Positions 1 to 10,109 are shown, counted from the first letter of the stretch. The stretch: DNA of 64,000 nt from Sepiola atlantica (GCA_963556195.1 OY744517.1:88102714-88166713); one strand, 5' to 3'. The notes: a model not told the origin generated them from the sequence alone. Translations and numbers: made by a program.

Positions 1-280
1 ACTTTTAATTTTGAATAAGTTTTTAAAAAGATTCAAGAACTTCTTATAGCGATCAACACATTGACTCGAAGGTGATGATTCCAAATCTGCTGTTAGTTTG
101 GCTCTTAGATCAACCATTTAACTGTAATGCTTCGACAAATATACACATATACACACAACTTTGCTTTATATATATAGATATATAGACATGGATATGTATG
201 TGTACACAAATAGGACATGCAGTTTTAGAAGAAAACGATTTGGATCTTAAATTAACCAATAAATGTGATGGGAATCTACT
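1..280. other. AT-rich DNA, no gene seen
   Basis: Only short TA/CA-rich runs (around 145-205) are visible. I see no open frame with coding character and no repeat shared with the rest of the window. Confidence 0.6.
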
Positions 281-495
281 GATAAGACCTTTCTTGAAGG
301 ACAAGGGATACCCCCTGTGACGTTGTGCCTGCTCGAGTAGCCTATAGTAAAGCAATGGTTGTGAAACCGCCAACCGCACCTCCCCATAATCAGCATTGCT
401 TGAGTCTAGTGGCAAGGAGAAGCCCAGGACACCTGGAAATATTACCAGGATAAGTAGAGTTTTCCTTCTCCTGAACTAGTTGCACAACCAGCTAG
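281..495 (+). repeat. Dispersed repeat family A, copy 1
   Basis: The segment around 370-475 resembles 17385-17475. Both read through a shared core (TCTAGTGGCAAGGAGAAG here against TCCAGTGGCAAGTAGAAG there), followed by GGACACCTGGAAA versus GGACGACTGGAAA and then a CCAG(G/A)ATAA motif. The two copies are clearly diverged. The class is not recognised. No terminal repeats or coding frame are visible, so an old SINE or LINE tail is possible. Confidence 0.5.
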
Positions 496-1282
496 AGAAT
501 CTAGTATACCCTACTATTTAATCCATAGCTTGATTATGGATATATGGATGTATAACTTTCCCAAGGGTATTAGTGAAAGTGATGCAGTAGCCTTGACTAA
601 ACTCGAACCGAGCACAAAGTCCATGCCTACATCATCCCACTTACTTATCTACTAGTAATACATCCACAAAAAGGTAATAAAAAATATGTTGTGCCTACCA
701 CTCTAATGCTCTCTCATTTGATAACATTTCATCACCAATGATGTGTATGGAGAAATTTGCAGCAGAAATTAATCTACAATCATTTACGTAGGTCGTCTAT
801 GATGCATCAAGGGTGGTCTTCAGTGATGTACTCTTCCCACTGCCAATTTAGAGTTCTTCTCAGCTCAAACAGCAACCCTGACCTGACTCAGGATGCGTCA
901 GGTCATCTTCTTGAAAGCTTTGTGCTATGCACATCGACATTGCATTTTCTTTTTAAGCAATAAGCTCTGACTGTTCTTATAGAGTCACGACCGTCAGAAT
1001 CAGCCAATGGGAATAATCTTTGTCACCCCCTCCCACTCTTATATAATGCTTTCCCTCACTTTGTCCTGTTTTGATTGAGTTGTCTTCCGATGGATTCGCA
1101 TTCAGGTAAGTTGATCTTTTCAATCGAACTATGCAATTAATCTTATTGTTACCTTTGAAGCAGATCAATCAAACAACTGATCTCATGCAATTTACTTAAT
1201 TATATTTACGAGAAAAATAGCCTTATAAGCCAGTTGCTAAATTGAATCTTCGTACACCAATTTAAAAAAGATATTAAAGCAA
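496..1282. other. No gene recognised
   Basis: Mixed-composition DNA. A short open frame at 757-963 has no recognisable motif and no coding signature. No RNA gene, repeat partner or splice-supported exon was found here. Confidence 0.5.
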
Positions 1283-1487
1283 GTTAAAGTTGGGTGTGCC
1301 AAGTTCGAATCCACTTCGTTCCACAGAAACACTTTCACTTAGGATGTTGGCAACTTTCACGTGGTCCCTCTGTAAGTATCCGATGTCTTTCTAGAAATTA
1401 TTCTAACTAGGAAAATATCGGTGAAACCAATGCCAACAATAGACTCATCTGATTCATACCAAATGAATGAATGAAACAAATGATTAT
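1283..1487 (+). repeat. tRNA-derived SINE, copy 1 (5' truncated)
   Basis: An RNA polymerase III B box (AGTTCGAATCC, 1302-1312) is followed by a body shared with the copies at 36449-36632 and 21395-21800: an ACTTTCACTTAGG block, a TTTCTAG.AA block, and a tail reading AATGCCAACA.TAGA.TCATCTGATTCA. The A box is missing, so this copy begins inside the tRNA-like head. tRNA-derived SINEs of this build are known in octopus (OR families). Membership in those exact families is inference. Confidence 0.7.
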
Positions 1488-1684
1488 CATATAAGTAAAA
1501 TATATAATCACTTAAGTTCCAACAATAGTAAATCCAGATAAAAAGTTCTTCAAAATGGTAATAATAAATCTACAGAAAGTTCAGAAATAGTTTTGAGTCT
1601 AAAATCTTAGTACTTTTACAGAATTTGAACCAAATTGTTTTTTTTTAATCCTAACACTCACCTAACCCGAACCTAACCCTAGAC

Positions 1685-2233
1685 CTGGGGCGGGCAACCT
1701 TTTCAGATCGCGGGACGGAGTGAAAAACGAAATCTCAGAATTACTATATTTTGTTTACATAAATAAATTGTACAAAAATTGCATTGAACACTCTACAAAT
1801 CTGATATTTTTTCTCAAGAGACTTCTGTATGTCATGTTATAAAAGGCGCCGACGAAGAGCCATTTTGCAATCATAAAAAATAATGACTGGGAAAGTAGCA
1901 AGTTGAACCAGCATTCGTTTTGACACACCTCACATAAGTTCTCTGTTTCATGCCCTTTACTCGTCTCTCCTTTCCTCTTTGCCTCTCTCTTTCTCTTTTT
2001 CTATTTTTATCTCACGCCAAAGATTTGAAATTAATAGTTAAACAAAAATGAAATATACATGTATCATCGCTCGCTGATATTCATACATTTTTATCCCACT
2101 GTAAATCTTAATTGAAACCTACTTTTACGTCTGTCACAAAATGATATGAGTTTTACTGGGAGGTCCGCGGGCCGAATTGCAATAATAAAGCATGGCAGGG
2201 TGGCGGGCCGGACGCTAAGCCTTCGCGCCCCTG
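1685..2233. mobile_element. Non-autonomous hAT-like transposon, 549 bp, with 8 bp TSD
   Basis: The element is flanked by a perfect 8 bp direct repeat, CCCTAGAC, at 1677-1684 and 2234-2241. The left end reads CTGGGGCGGGCAACC and the right end, reverse complemented, begins CAGGGGCGCGAAGG. These match the CAGGG(G) start and 8 bp target duplication typical of the hAT superfamily. GC-rich ends enclose an AT-rich interior with no transposase frame, so it would depend on an enzyme supplied elsewhere. The second base of the left end differs from the right end (T for A). Confidence 0.82.
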
Positions 2234-2447
2234 CCCTAGACTATATTTTAGGTTGAGTTCGGCCAAAGTCGGTTTCGTTCGGTTCAAATTCTGTAGAAGG
2301 ATCAAAATATCTTCAAATTGTCCCCACAACAGCTGCAAAAGTGAATGATTTAAAATGCAATTTTACTGGTGTTTTAATAATAGAAATATTTAACTTACAA
2401 TTAAGTATTCAATCGATTTTAATACTGATTGGATAAAATGTCAACAT

Positions 2448-2660
2448 TCAGAACAGGTGAAATCTGTTTATTGTTGGATTTTTTTCCCTTCTGTGGCGAG
2501 ACAAAAAACATGATGAGTCCCTATTTATTTGCCTCCCCACGAGGAAAGAGTTAGAAACAAGATCGGGTTTTAATGTAAGGAAAATCCAACTCTCTAAAAA
2601 GGGGCACTTTGGATTGGGACAAAAATACACATTGCCTCAATCATTTATTTCCTGTAGATA
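2448..2660 (-). repeat. Family B repeat (tail of a second U2-headed family), copy 1
   Basis: This segment matches 54310-54440. Shared blocks in order are a CCCTATTTA.TTGCCTCCCCACGAG-type block, an AGTT(A)AAACAA.A.TCGGGTTTT block, GGAAAATCCA, and a GGATTG(G/A)GACAAAAAT block. In the 54310-54540 copy the same body leads into a U2 snRNA-like head, which is absent here, so this copy has lost its head. The orientation is inferred from that copy. Confidence 0.55.
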
Positions 2661-2689
2661 TCAAACCAAAGTAGAGAGGTGTACGGTGT

Positions 2690-2815
2690 AGATAGTTTAC
2701 CTTGTGGATATAAAGCCAAATTAGTACCGACCATCCTCCTAGGCATCACATTCTCCTTTTGAAGGAGAGGATAGTGTCTGTCATCAAGAAATTGTCACAA
2801 TTGGTTGTTCATTAG
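2690..2815. repeat. Possible divergent U2-SINE body
   Basis: ATCCTCCTAGGCATCACATT followed by CTCCTTTTGAAGGAGAGGAT resembles the CCTCCCAGG...CTCTTTGGGGAGGAGTAAG hairpin module of the U2-headed elements. The match is short and could be chance. Confidence 0.25.
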
Positions 2816-2819
2816 CAAA

Positions 2820-3589
2820 CTCAACGCTACTAATATATATACTACAAAAAATATGCGACTGGAGGCGGCATATATTTGAAATTAGAATATAAGTCGATTT
2901 TATTTATCTCCTATATTAAGGGTAAACGTCTGCGTGTGTATGTATGTGTATGTTCAGTTAAAACTTGAGAAATACGCAACAAATACCCATAAAGTTTATA
3001 TTTTCCAAATCGGCCATCTTTCGAACTTATAATACCATAAATTGGAAAAAAACAGTAATTCCTTGATGGAAAACTGACACACAATTTGTCATGGGGGTGG
3101 TCAAGTTTTATTTATTTTTTTAGAACACTGTGTATGCGTAGACATCACAACACCGCAAGTTTACAAGCAAAATTAATAGTGACATTTCTTCATTGCATAC
3201 TTCACTTGCTAAAAATACTTGCAATTAAAACTAATTTTGCTGCATTTCTACGTGACGAATCACGGTCAGTAAATGAGAAATCTTTCTAGACAAAGCAACA
3301 TTTGCGTCTTTTTATTTAATTTCGTTTTTTCTACATTGATCATTGTTTACAACTTTCTTGTGGCAAACTCAACTGTTTTATTTTTTAATTTAAATTTCAT
3401 TTTTCCAACAACTATTACTTTTCTTTATTCACAAAACGTTTTTACATTCATATTTACACCGGATTCATTTAAAAACATAAGTGCGTTCTTCTTGAAAAAA
3501 CAAAATGCTAAACTTTTGTGTGTGAGACTGCCGATTTTAAGGTTTACTTGCCTCAATTAAACACTTGATGCAGTTTGTTCTACGTAAAA
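2820..3589. other. AT-rich DNA, no gene supported; Helitron-like 5' motif at 2908
   Basis: The string TCTCCTATATTAAG at 2908, followed by a TCTGCGTGTGTATG run, resembles 5' starts of Helitron-like elements and a similar start at 28305. No 3' partner was paired with it. Open frames at 3086-3289 and 3273-3560 are rich in F, N, I and L as expected from AT-rich noncoding DNA, and have no motif. Confidence 0.4.
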
Positions 3590-4110
3590 AATCACTAATA
3601 ATCATTTTGTTTTAATTACGAAAAATATAAAATTTAATCAAAGTAGTTTTATTTATAAAAAAAACAAATCACTGGTAAAAATTAATCATTTTGTTTTCAT
3701 TAATAATAAATATAAACTTTAATCAAAGTAGTTTTATCCTATCTCTGTAACTGAACATGTGCTCCTAAAGACTTTGAACGGAATCAAATCACTTGCCTCC
3801 TTCACAAACAAAATAAATACGGATGAAATTCTTTTACAAACAGACGTTCGTAAAAACATTGCTGGTATAAAGTAATCATTTCTTTTAATTAATAAAACAT
3901 ATAAGCTTAAATCAAAGTAGTTTTATTTTAACTCTTTTTCCTCGTAACTGTACATGTTTTTACACGTGCTTTTACAGACTTTGAACGAAATCAAATTACT
4001 TGCCTCCGTCGCAGACAAAATAAAAACATACTTCGTAAAATAATCGATGGTATAAAGTAATCATTTTGTTTTAATCAATAAAAATATAAACTTTAATCAA
4101 CAGGTGCTGA
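3590..4110. repeat. Degenerate tandem repeat, about 190 bp period
   Basis: The block ATCAAAGTAGTTTTAT recurs at about 3637, 3721 and 3911. Around the last two copies a longer unit repeats: GACTTTGAACG.AATCAAAT, ACTTGCCTCC, and AAGTAATCATTT.TTTTAAT. The unit is AT-rich, non-coding and of unknown class. Confidence 0.6.
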
Positions 4111-4114
4111 AACT

Positions 4115-4495
4115 TGACAGTGCAGGGCTTATTACTTTCGAAATTCTTTTTTGCACACTGTCCAAGAGGGAATTGGTTGGTGCTCCAGTTTAGATGTGGC
4201 AACAATACTCCATGCATGGGAGAATGGTTACTTTATAGAGATATAGGTTACTGGCAGGTATAAAAAGATGACTAGCACGGTAGAGGGAACTTGACAGACA
4301 GTGCAGGACTTATTAAATTAGAAATTATCTTTTGCACCCTGTCAAGAGGGAGGGGCTAATGGTTGGTGAAACAGCCAAGATGTGGCAACAATACTCCATG
4401 CATGGGAGAATGGTTACTTTATAGAGATATAGGTTACTGGCAGGTATAAAAAGATGACTAGCACGGTAGAGGGAACTTGACAGACAATGCAGGAC
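4115..4495 (-). pseudogene. Duplicated C-terminal fragment of a non-LTR reverse transcriptase
   Basis: Two tandem copies (about 4115-4284 and 4285-4490) share a nearly identical stretch of over 100 bp ending in the GGTATAAAAAGATGACTAGC block. On the minus strand each reads ...CMEYCCHI.TGAP..., the conserved region just downstream of the RT domain in jockey/CR1-like LINEs. The same motif is intact at 57237 and 24330. The frame carries stops and there is no RT core. It is best read as a LINE tail that was later tandemly duplicated; the duplication is recent relative to the decay, because the copies differ little from each other. Confidence 0.65.
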
Positions 4496-4499
4496 TTAT

Positions 4500-5216
4500 T
4501 ATTATTATTTTATTTAAGCCTCTAAATGAACCAGTGTAAAAATATAACACTTGTATTCTAAACGCACTCATTGTTGCTTTTATTGTTATCACAATAATTA
4601 AAAAAAAGAAAGAATGAATAAATAAATAAATTAAATATTTGATCGCTATTATCAGACGACAGTTTCATTAGCTTTTTCCCGTCCACCATCCCATTTTGCA
4701 ATCTTAACTAATTTTTTCTTTCATAAGTTCTTGTTTTCCAATTTATACTCATTTTTTTCTATTAAAATAATAAAAGATTGCGTCTGTCACTATAAATTCT
4801 TTGTGACTTGCCCAAGGAATTTCTCTGCTAGAAATGTATCAATAACTACAAAGAGATAATAACCAGGAAAAAATATCTAGAATAACAGTCCTAATTAATA
4901 GAAGGAAAATAGAATGCCTTTAATTTTACAAAGAGAAATGTGTAATTGAAAAAGAAAAAAAATGGCTGCCTTCATCATGATATGCCTGAAACTTAAACAA
5001 AGAATTATTTGCCTTCAAGGGAAAAAACTGATCTGAGGGAAAATGAACAAATTTCATCTGTTCATATTTAAATTGTTTTCATTTGTCACTTTCATAATAT
5101 TTGTAGTTTATGATTTATTTTGAATTTAATTAAAAATGAAACCGGTCTAATTGTTGGAGAGCAAAATGTGGTTCTATTCTTTCGAAGGCATTATCATTCA
5201 TCATGAAGACAAATCA
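4500..5216. other. AT-rich DNA, no gene seen
   Basis: Long A/T runs with no motif, no repeat partner and no coding frame. Confidence 0.55.
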
Positions 5217-6182
5217 ATCTAGCCAAATTAGAAAGAGACAGAAAACACAAGAACAAGTTAAGAGATACAGAAAAGAAACAAAGGAATATTAAGGGGTTAA
5301 ATGCAAGGAAAAAGAAAATTGAGAAGGAATGGAAGAGGAAAAAATAGTTTTGTTGAAAGATAAAAGAAAGGAAAGGAATATTAGAAGTAGAGAGAGTGAC
5401 GGAGAAAGAGTAAGAGATGTAGAGTAAAAGAGAGCAAAAGAGAGGGAGAACGAAAGAGAAAGAAAGAAAGAAAGAAAGAGAGAGAAAGAAAGAGAGAGAA
5501 ATAAGAATGAGAGAGCAAAAGAGAAAGAGAAAGCCAAAGAGAGTGTGAGAGAAAGCCAAAGAGAGAGAAAGTCAAAGAGAGAGAGAAAGCCAAATAGAGA
5601 GAGAGAGAGAGAAATTCTAAGAGAGAGAGAGAGCCAAAGAGAGAGAGAGAGCCAAAGAGAGAGAGAGAGAGAACCCCAAAGAGAGAGAGAGAAATTCAAA
5701 GAGAGAGAGCCACATAGAGAGAGAGAGAGAGAACGCCAAAGAGAGAGAGAAAGCTAAAGAAAGAGAGAGAGAGAACGCCAAAGAGAGAGAGAGAGAACGA
5801 CAAAGAGAGAGAGAGAAAGCCAAAGAGAGAGAGAGAGAGAGAAAGCCAAAGAGAGAGAGAGAGAACGCCAAAGAGAGAGAGAGAGAGAGAACGCTAAAGA
5901 GAGAGAGAGAGAGAGAGAGAACGCCAAAGAGATAGAGAGAGAACGCCAAAGAGATAGAGAGAACGCCAAGAGAGAGAGAGAGAGAACGCCAAAGAGAGAT
6001 AGAAAGCCAAAGAGAGAGATATATAGAAAGCGAAAGAGAGAGAGAAAGTCAAGGAAAGAGAGAAAGCGAAAGGAAGAAAGAGAGAGAGAACGAAAGAGAG
6101 AAACCGAGAGAGAGAGAGAGAGAGAAGAAAGAGAGAGAAAGTGAAAAAGAGAAAGCGAAAGAGAGCGAGATAGATAGATAGG

Positions 6183-6245
<63 letters not shown>

Positions 6246-6440
6246 ACACACACACAAAAATTATAAGTAAACTAGGAAAAGAGATATAAAAACACAAATC
6301 CGAAGACGAGAAAAAAGAAAAGTTCGAAAGAGCAGAAAAATACGAGTATAAAAAGACAAATCAGAATAAAAAAGAAAGAAAAAGATGAAAGGGGAAAAGC
6401 TTACATAGAGAAAGAAACAAGGAACACAAAGAAAATATAA
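5217..6440. repeat. Purine-rich compound (GA)n tract
   Basis: The plus strand is overwhelmingly A and G for over 1 kb. From about 5540 to 6030 short (GA)n runs are separated by a recurring AACGCCAAAG or AAAGCCAAAG spacer; at about 6190-6240 the tract becomes pure (GA)n and then (CA)n. All frames stay open for long stretches (LSLSLSLAF on one strand, REREREPQ on the other) purely because of composition, and none is a gene. Mirror-symmetric purine tracts of this kind can form triplex (H-DNA). Confidence 0.9.
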
Positions 6441-7129
6441 TTGTTGCTTTATGGAGAAAAGAACAATTTATCTAAACGTCACAATGTTCACAGTTACATC
6501 ACCGGCCATGGGTGATCTTGTGTTGCTCCTCGTGGTCCACCTGCGCAATCATGTTTCACATCCAGCCCATCTGGGGAAGTTGGTTAATACGAACAAGACA
6601 GTAGTTAAGCATGTTGTTTGTCTTATGTTCCTTGGTTTTCTTTCTTTTGAATCCGAAACAATTGTTTTCAGAAATATTATCGTTAATTAGAATTTTTGCA
6701 CTTAATTTGTTCCCTATTTCTCTAAAATAGTTATTGCAAGAAAAAGGAAAGACGTTCGTTTTACTGTCTGGAACATGTCAAAACCACTCCGTACACAACC
6801 GACACGGGCAACCTTTTTTTGAGAAGCTTGCCACATGAGATATGGATGGTGGATGCGCTGCTAAATAAATTACGTTTTTTTATAAAGTTGGTGTGTATAT
6901 GTTTATATATTTGTATGGACAGGATTCACTACGAAACTAATCAACCAATGATTTAGAACGCAGCTGATAGGTGTAAAGGGTCGTACTGTGGGCTGTATTT
7001 ATTTTTATGCAAAGGGGGTAAAAGGAGTTGGACGTACTTCGTGAAAATTCAGATATCTCCGATTCTTGAGAAATTTTAACAATAGGTATGAGATATCAAT
7101 AAATATTCCCCAAATTTCCGTTTCCTAGG
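6441..7129. other. No gene recognised
   Basis: The 79-codon frame at 6451-6690 has no recognisable domain. Nothing else in this stretch could be assigned. Confidence 0.45.
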
Positions 7130-7440
7130 AGTATTTTATAGGGTTTTTAGTTCAACTATCTCCCCACTTGAAATTTCAAATATTTCAGATTTGCATCGAA
7201 TTTGATTCGGATTCATTAGACACTAATTAAGAAGAATTCCCGGAATTCTTTTTTAGAATCCAAATCATGTGATGGAATTCTATCAACATTGGAATAAGAA
7301 TTCTAAACATAAGGTTTAGTATCGTTATATCTTGATTTTACTCTTCGTAATGGGACATAAAAGTGGTGCAAAACTGTTCTGTTCGGAGAATTCATTTTAC
7401 TCGTACTGGGATGAGTATTCTAATTTTCTATAAACAAATT
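7130..7440 (+). repeat. Dispersed repeat R2, copy 1
   Basis: Shares an ordered series of blocks with 17740-18005 and, in part, with 25595-25725: TTCAAATATTT.AGATTTGCAT, ATTAGACAC.AATT, ATTGG.ATAAG..TTCTA..CAT, and a TGGTGCAAAACTGTTCTGTT block. The class is unknown. The other two copies each abut a (TA)n array at their right end; this one does not. Confidence 0.65.
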
Positions 7441-7494
7441 GAAGTTTTTGTATAATAATATAATTAATATCAAAGTTATTAACACATTCTGCTG

Positions 7495-7575
7495 CCGTTA
7501 GTACTACTACTACTACTACTACAACTATTCCTATTACTACTACTTCTGCTGCTGTTACTACTGCTACTAATGCTA
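7495..7575. repeat. Imperfect (TAC)n microsatellite
   Basis: TACTACTACTACTACTAC followed by variant trinucleotides (ATTACTACTACTTCTGCTGC). Confidence 0.85.
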
Positions 7576-7654
7576 AAAATTGACAGTTTAAAAAATTACT
7601 TTAGAAAATTACACTAAATTTGGTATGAAGCATTATTTGTATGCCGTTCAGACT

Positions 7655-7805
7655 TATACTATTTTTTTTCATAGAAATCGCTCCAGATAAGCCACTTGAT
7701 GTAAGGAGCTAAAAGTTTTTACCTTTTCAAGGTAAAAAAAACTAGCCAACGATAAGTGCTAGATGGATAGATTTCAAACCAGAAAACAGCAATACTTCCC
7801 CCTTT
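7655..7805 (+). repeat. Dispersed repeat R6, copy 1
   Basis: Inverse match to 28965-29120. Shared blocks: GAAATCGCTCCAGA.AAG, CCACTTGATGTAAGGAG, AACTAGCCAACGATAAG, and AGATGGATAGATT.C..ACC. Class unknown. Confidence 0.65.
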
Positions 7806-7893
7806 GTCAGAAACACCGCTCATGAAATGTGAAGACTAAAGGATAAAATAAGGGAAGCAAGGTCCACTTTCTACTCTCCTATTATATCTATCT

Positions 7894-7894
<1 letters not shown>

Positions 7895-7977
<83 letters not shown>
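7895..7977. repeat. (TAC)n-(TAA)n compound microsatellite
   Basis: An uninterrupted ACT-type trinucleotide run passes directly into an AAT run. Confidence 0.95.
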
Positions 7978-7978
<1 letters not shown>

Positions 7979-8210
7979 GATGCATTCATGGCCTTCAAAA
8001 GTATTGGGCAGAATTACACTAAATTTAGCACGAAGATCCATTTTGAGGTTGAGTCTGTCATAGAAGGGTCAAAATCAAAATAATACTGCTACAACTAATT
8101 ATAATCACATACAATTATAGGCTCTAAAACTATTGGTTTGAATTGCTCAAACTTTAGTATGAAGAGCCCTTGGCATACCGAATATAATACAATTTAAAAT
8201 ATAAAAAAAA

Positions 8211-8720
8211 TATTAAAAAAATACTAATTATGATGCGTAAATAAAATAGCAACGGCCTCATGGAGGAGCGAGAATAAAAATTGCCCCTTTCAGTGGCTTT
8301 TTTCGTGAGTAATTTCTTTCTAATTGTGTTTGGAAGTAATTGACTTTGGTAACAGTTGACAACATTATCCCTGGTTATAAAAAATCAAATTACAAAGTAT
8401 ATCGATTAATTTATATTTTATTAGTTAGAACTAGTACATTCCACAAAGGATGTGTGTCACGTTTATTTTTGTTAATTCTATAAAGAGAAATTCCCCTTGG
8501 GAAAGAGCCGAGACAATGTTGAGAAAAGTAGCAGATTGAGGATCTGAAGACATAAAAACGAGGCCTTCATGATATAGAATCAAAACACATTAAGCCTCTA
8601 ATAAAAACAAAACACTTCGTGGAATCAATAAAGTAGATAAATATACATGGGATATTAATACAGTTATCTTCTATTTTTCTTATTCAATGAATGTTTTAAC
8701 GATGTTACTTAACTTTGTCT
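8211..8720. other. No gene recognised
   Basis: AT-rich DNA leading up to the U2-headed array. Nothing assignable. Confidence 0.5.
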
Positions 8721-8721
8721 T

Positions 8722-9064
8722 TACTTCTTGGCCTTTTGGCTAAGATCAAAGTGTAGTATCTGTTCCGATGGATACTACACCCTATAGAACGGTATTGTCT
8801 TGGCCTTCGGGGGTTGATTCCGCCGGTCTATGGGTTTGTCCTGTGCAGTTCTAGGGGGTCCACTCTCCCAGGCTTTGCCTCCCCTCTTTGGGGAGGAGTA
8901 AGTTTATTACTTACTGCCTAAGGCGCCCCTACCGGGGAATGCCGACGGAGCTGCCCAGGCAATTTTTAATGACCAGAGTGCTCAACTTCTCGAGCGCTGG
9001 CTTATCTAATCCCACTTTCCCGACCTTGTGTCACATCTTACCTTGTGGGAGGTAGATAAATAAA
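8722..9064 (+). mobile_element. U2 snRNA-headed SINE-like element, tandem unit 1
   Basis: From 8724 the sequence follows the conserved U2 snRNA 5' end: CTTCTTGGCCTTTTGGCT, AAGATCAAAGTG, then the branch-point recognition region GTAGTATCTGTTC. It departs from U2 at 8766. GTGTAGTATC (8751-8760) pairs perfectly with GATACTACAC (8771-8780). Downstream come a TCTTGGCCTTCGG block, a CTCCCAGGC...GGGGAGGAGTAAG hairpin module, GCCGACGG.GCTGCCCAGGCA, and a tail ending TGTGGGAGGTAGATAAATAA. Sm-site, stem III and stem IV features of a real U2 gene are absent, so this is a retroposon and not a U2 gene. SINEs with snRNA heads are known in other animals; a formal match to a named family was not made. Confidence 0.75.
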
Positions 9065-9446
9065 ACTTTGTCTTTATTTGGCCTTTTGGCTAAGATCAAA
9101 GTGTAATATCTGTTCCGATGGATACTACACCCCATGGACTGGTATTGTCTTGGCCTTCGGGGCTTGATTTACGCCGGTCTATGGATCTATCCTGTGCAGT
9201 TCTAGGAGGTCCACCCAACCAGGCTTCGCCTCCCCTCTTTGGGGAGGAGTAAGTTTATTGCTTACTGCCTGAGGCGCCCCTACCGGGGAATGCCGACGGG
9301 GCTGCCCGGGCAATTTTTGATGGTCAGAGTGCTCACCTCTTGGGCGCTGGCTTTTCAACCCCCACTTTCCGACCCGACCTTGGGTCACATCTTACTTGTG
9401 GGAGTAGGATAAAACTGGCCTTGTGCCTAACCCCTGGAGAGGAGTA
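9065..9446 (+). mobile_element. U2 snRNA-headed SINE-like element, tandem unit 2
   Basis: Repeats unit 1 after the linker ACTTTGTCTTTA, with the U2-like head at 9078-9115 and the same body. The hairpin has one change (GTGTAATATC against GATACTACAC), giving a mismatch. The 3' end is longer than in unit 1 by a CTGGCCTTGTGCCTAACCCC segment. The spacing between the heads of units 1 and 2 is 350 bp. Confidence 0.75.
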
Positions 9447-9812
9447 AATAATACTTTGTCTTTACTTCTTGGCCTTTTGGCTAAGATCAAAGTGTAGTAT
9501 CTGTTCCGATGGATACTTCACCCCATAGACTGGTATTGTCTTGGCCTCCGGGGCTTGATTTACGCCGGTCTATGCGTCTGTCCTGTGCAGTTCTAGGGGG
9601 TCCACCCTCCCAGGCTTCGCCTCCCCTCTTTGGGGAGGAGTAAGTTTATTGCTTACTGCCTGAGGCGCCCCTACCGGGGAATGCCGACGGGGCTGCCCAG
9701 GCAATTTTTAAACCCCACTTTCCCGACCCGACCCTGGGTCACATCTTACTTGTGAGAGTAAGATAAAAACTGGCCTTGTGCCTAACTCCTGGAGAGGAGT
9801 AAATCAATACTG
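9447..9812 (+). mobile_element. U2 snRNA-headed SINE-like element, tandem unit 3
   Basis: The head starts at 9465 (CTTCTTGGCCTTTTGGCT), 391 bp after the head of unit 2. The body matches units 1 and 2 but lacks the short segment that in unit 2 reads TCAGAGTGCTCACCTC. The hairpin again has a single mismatch (GATACTTCAC). The tail ends near TGGAGAGGAGTAAATCAATA, the same end as in the copy at 53117-53456. Confidence 0.75.
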
Positions 9813-9957
9813 AGTCGCTTATCTGTATATATAAGAAAAACAACTCTGGCAAAATCGGAACAGAACCGAATTAAGAGAGCAACTCTTTCACAAACAAAGA
9901 GCTCGATATCATTTCGGATAGAGCTATATTCATAACAAATGATTGTATTTAAGTTAA

Positions 9958-10061
9958 CACTTCACTGCAGCTGTACCGCATTACCTGACTAATTTCTAAC
10001 AGTTGGTATTACAAGAAAAAAATACTGAGCATCGGTAATGCCGTGAAACTGCAGTAAAGAG
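9958..10061. mobile_element. piggyBac-like MITE, 104 bp, with TTAA target duplications
   Basis: TTAA occurs immediately outside both ends (9954-9957 and 10062-10065). The ends form an imperfect inverted repeat of about 30 bp: CACTTCACTGCAGCTGTACC on the left against CTCTTTACTGCAGTTTCACG on the right (reverse complement), continuing into GCATTACC. TTAA duplication is the hallmark of piggyBac insertion. No transposase fits in 104 bp, so it is non-autonomous. Confidence 0.65.
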
Positions 10062-10109
10062 TTAAGCTAAATCAAATTTAGCAATTATTATTATATATAA
10101 TGTATGTAC

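Larger units (their letters stand above)
7590..8200. repeat. Three degenerate copies of a ~120 bp unit around trinucleotide repeats
   Basis: The block AATTACACTAAATTT.G.(A/T)(C/T)GAAG occurs at about 7608 and 8015, with a diverged version (TTGCTCAAACTTTAGTATGAAG) at 8138. Each is followed by a phrase like ATTTG.ATGCCG or ATTTTGAGGTTGAGTCTG. The units are interleaved with the TAC/AAT microsatellite. No coding content. Confidence 0.5.

Noticed and set aside
5194..6297. Long open frames with LSLSLSLAFSLS or REREREPQ repeats
   Set aside because: They follow directly from the (GA)n composition, overlap on both strands and in several frames, and have no non-repetitive domain.
8722..9812. Genuine U2 snRNA genes
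   Set aside because: Only the first ~40 nt match U2. The Sm site and the downstream stem-loops are missing and the body is a repeat, so these are U2-derived retroposons.
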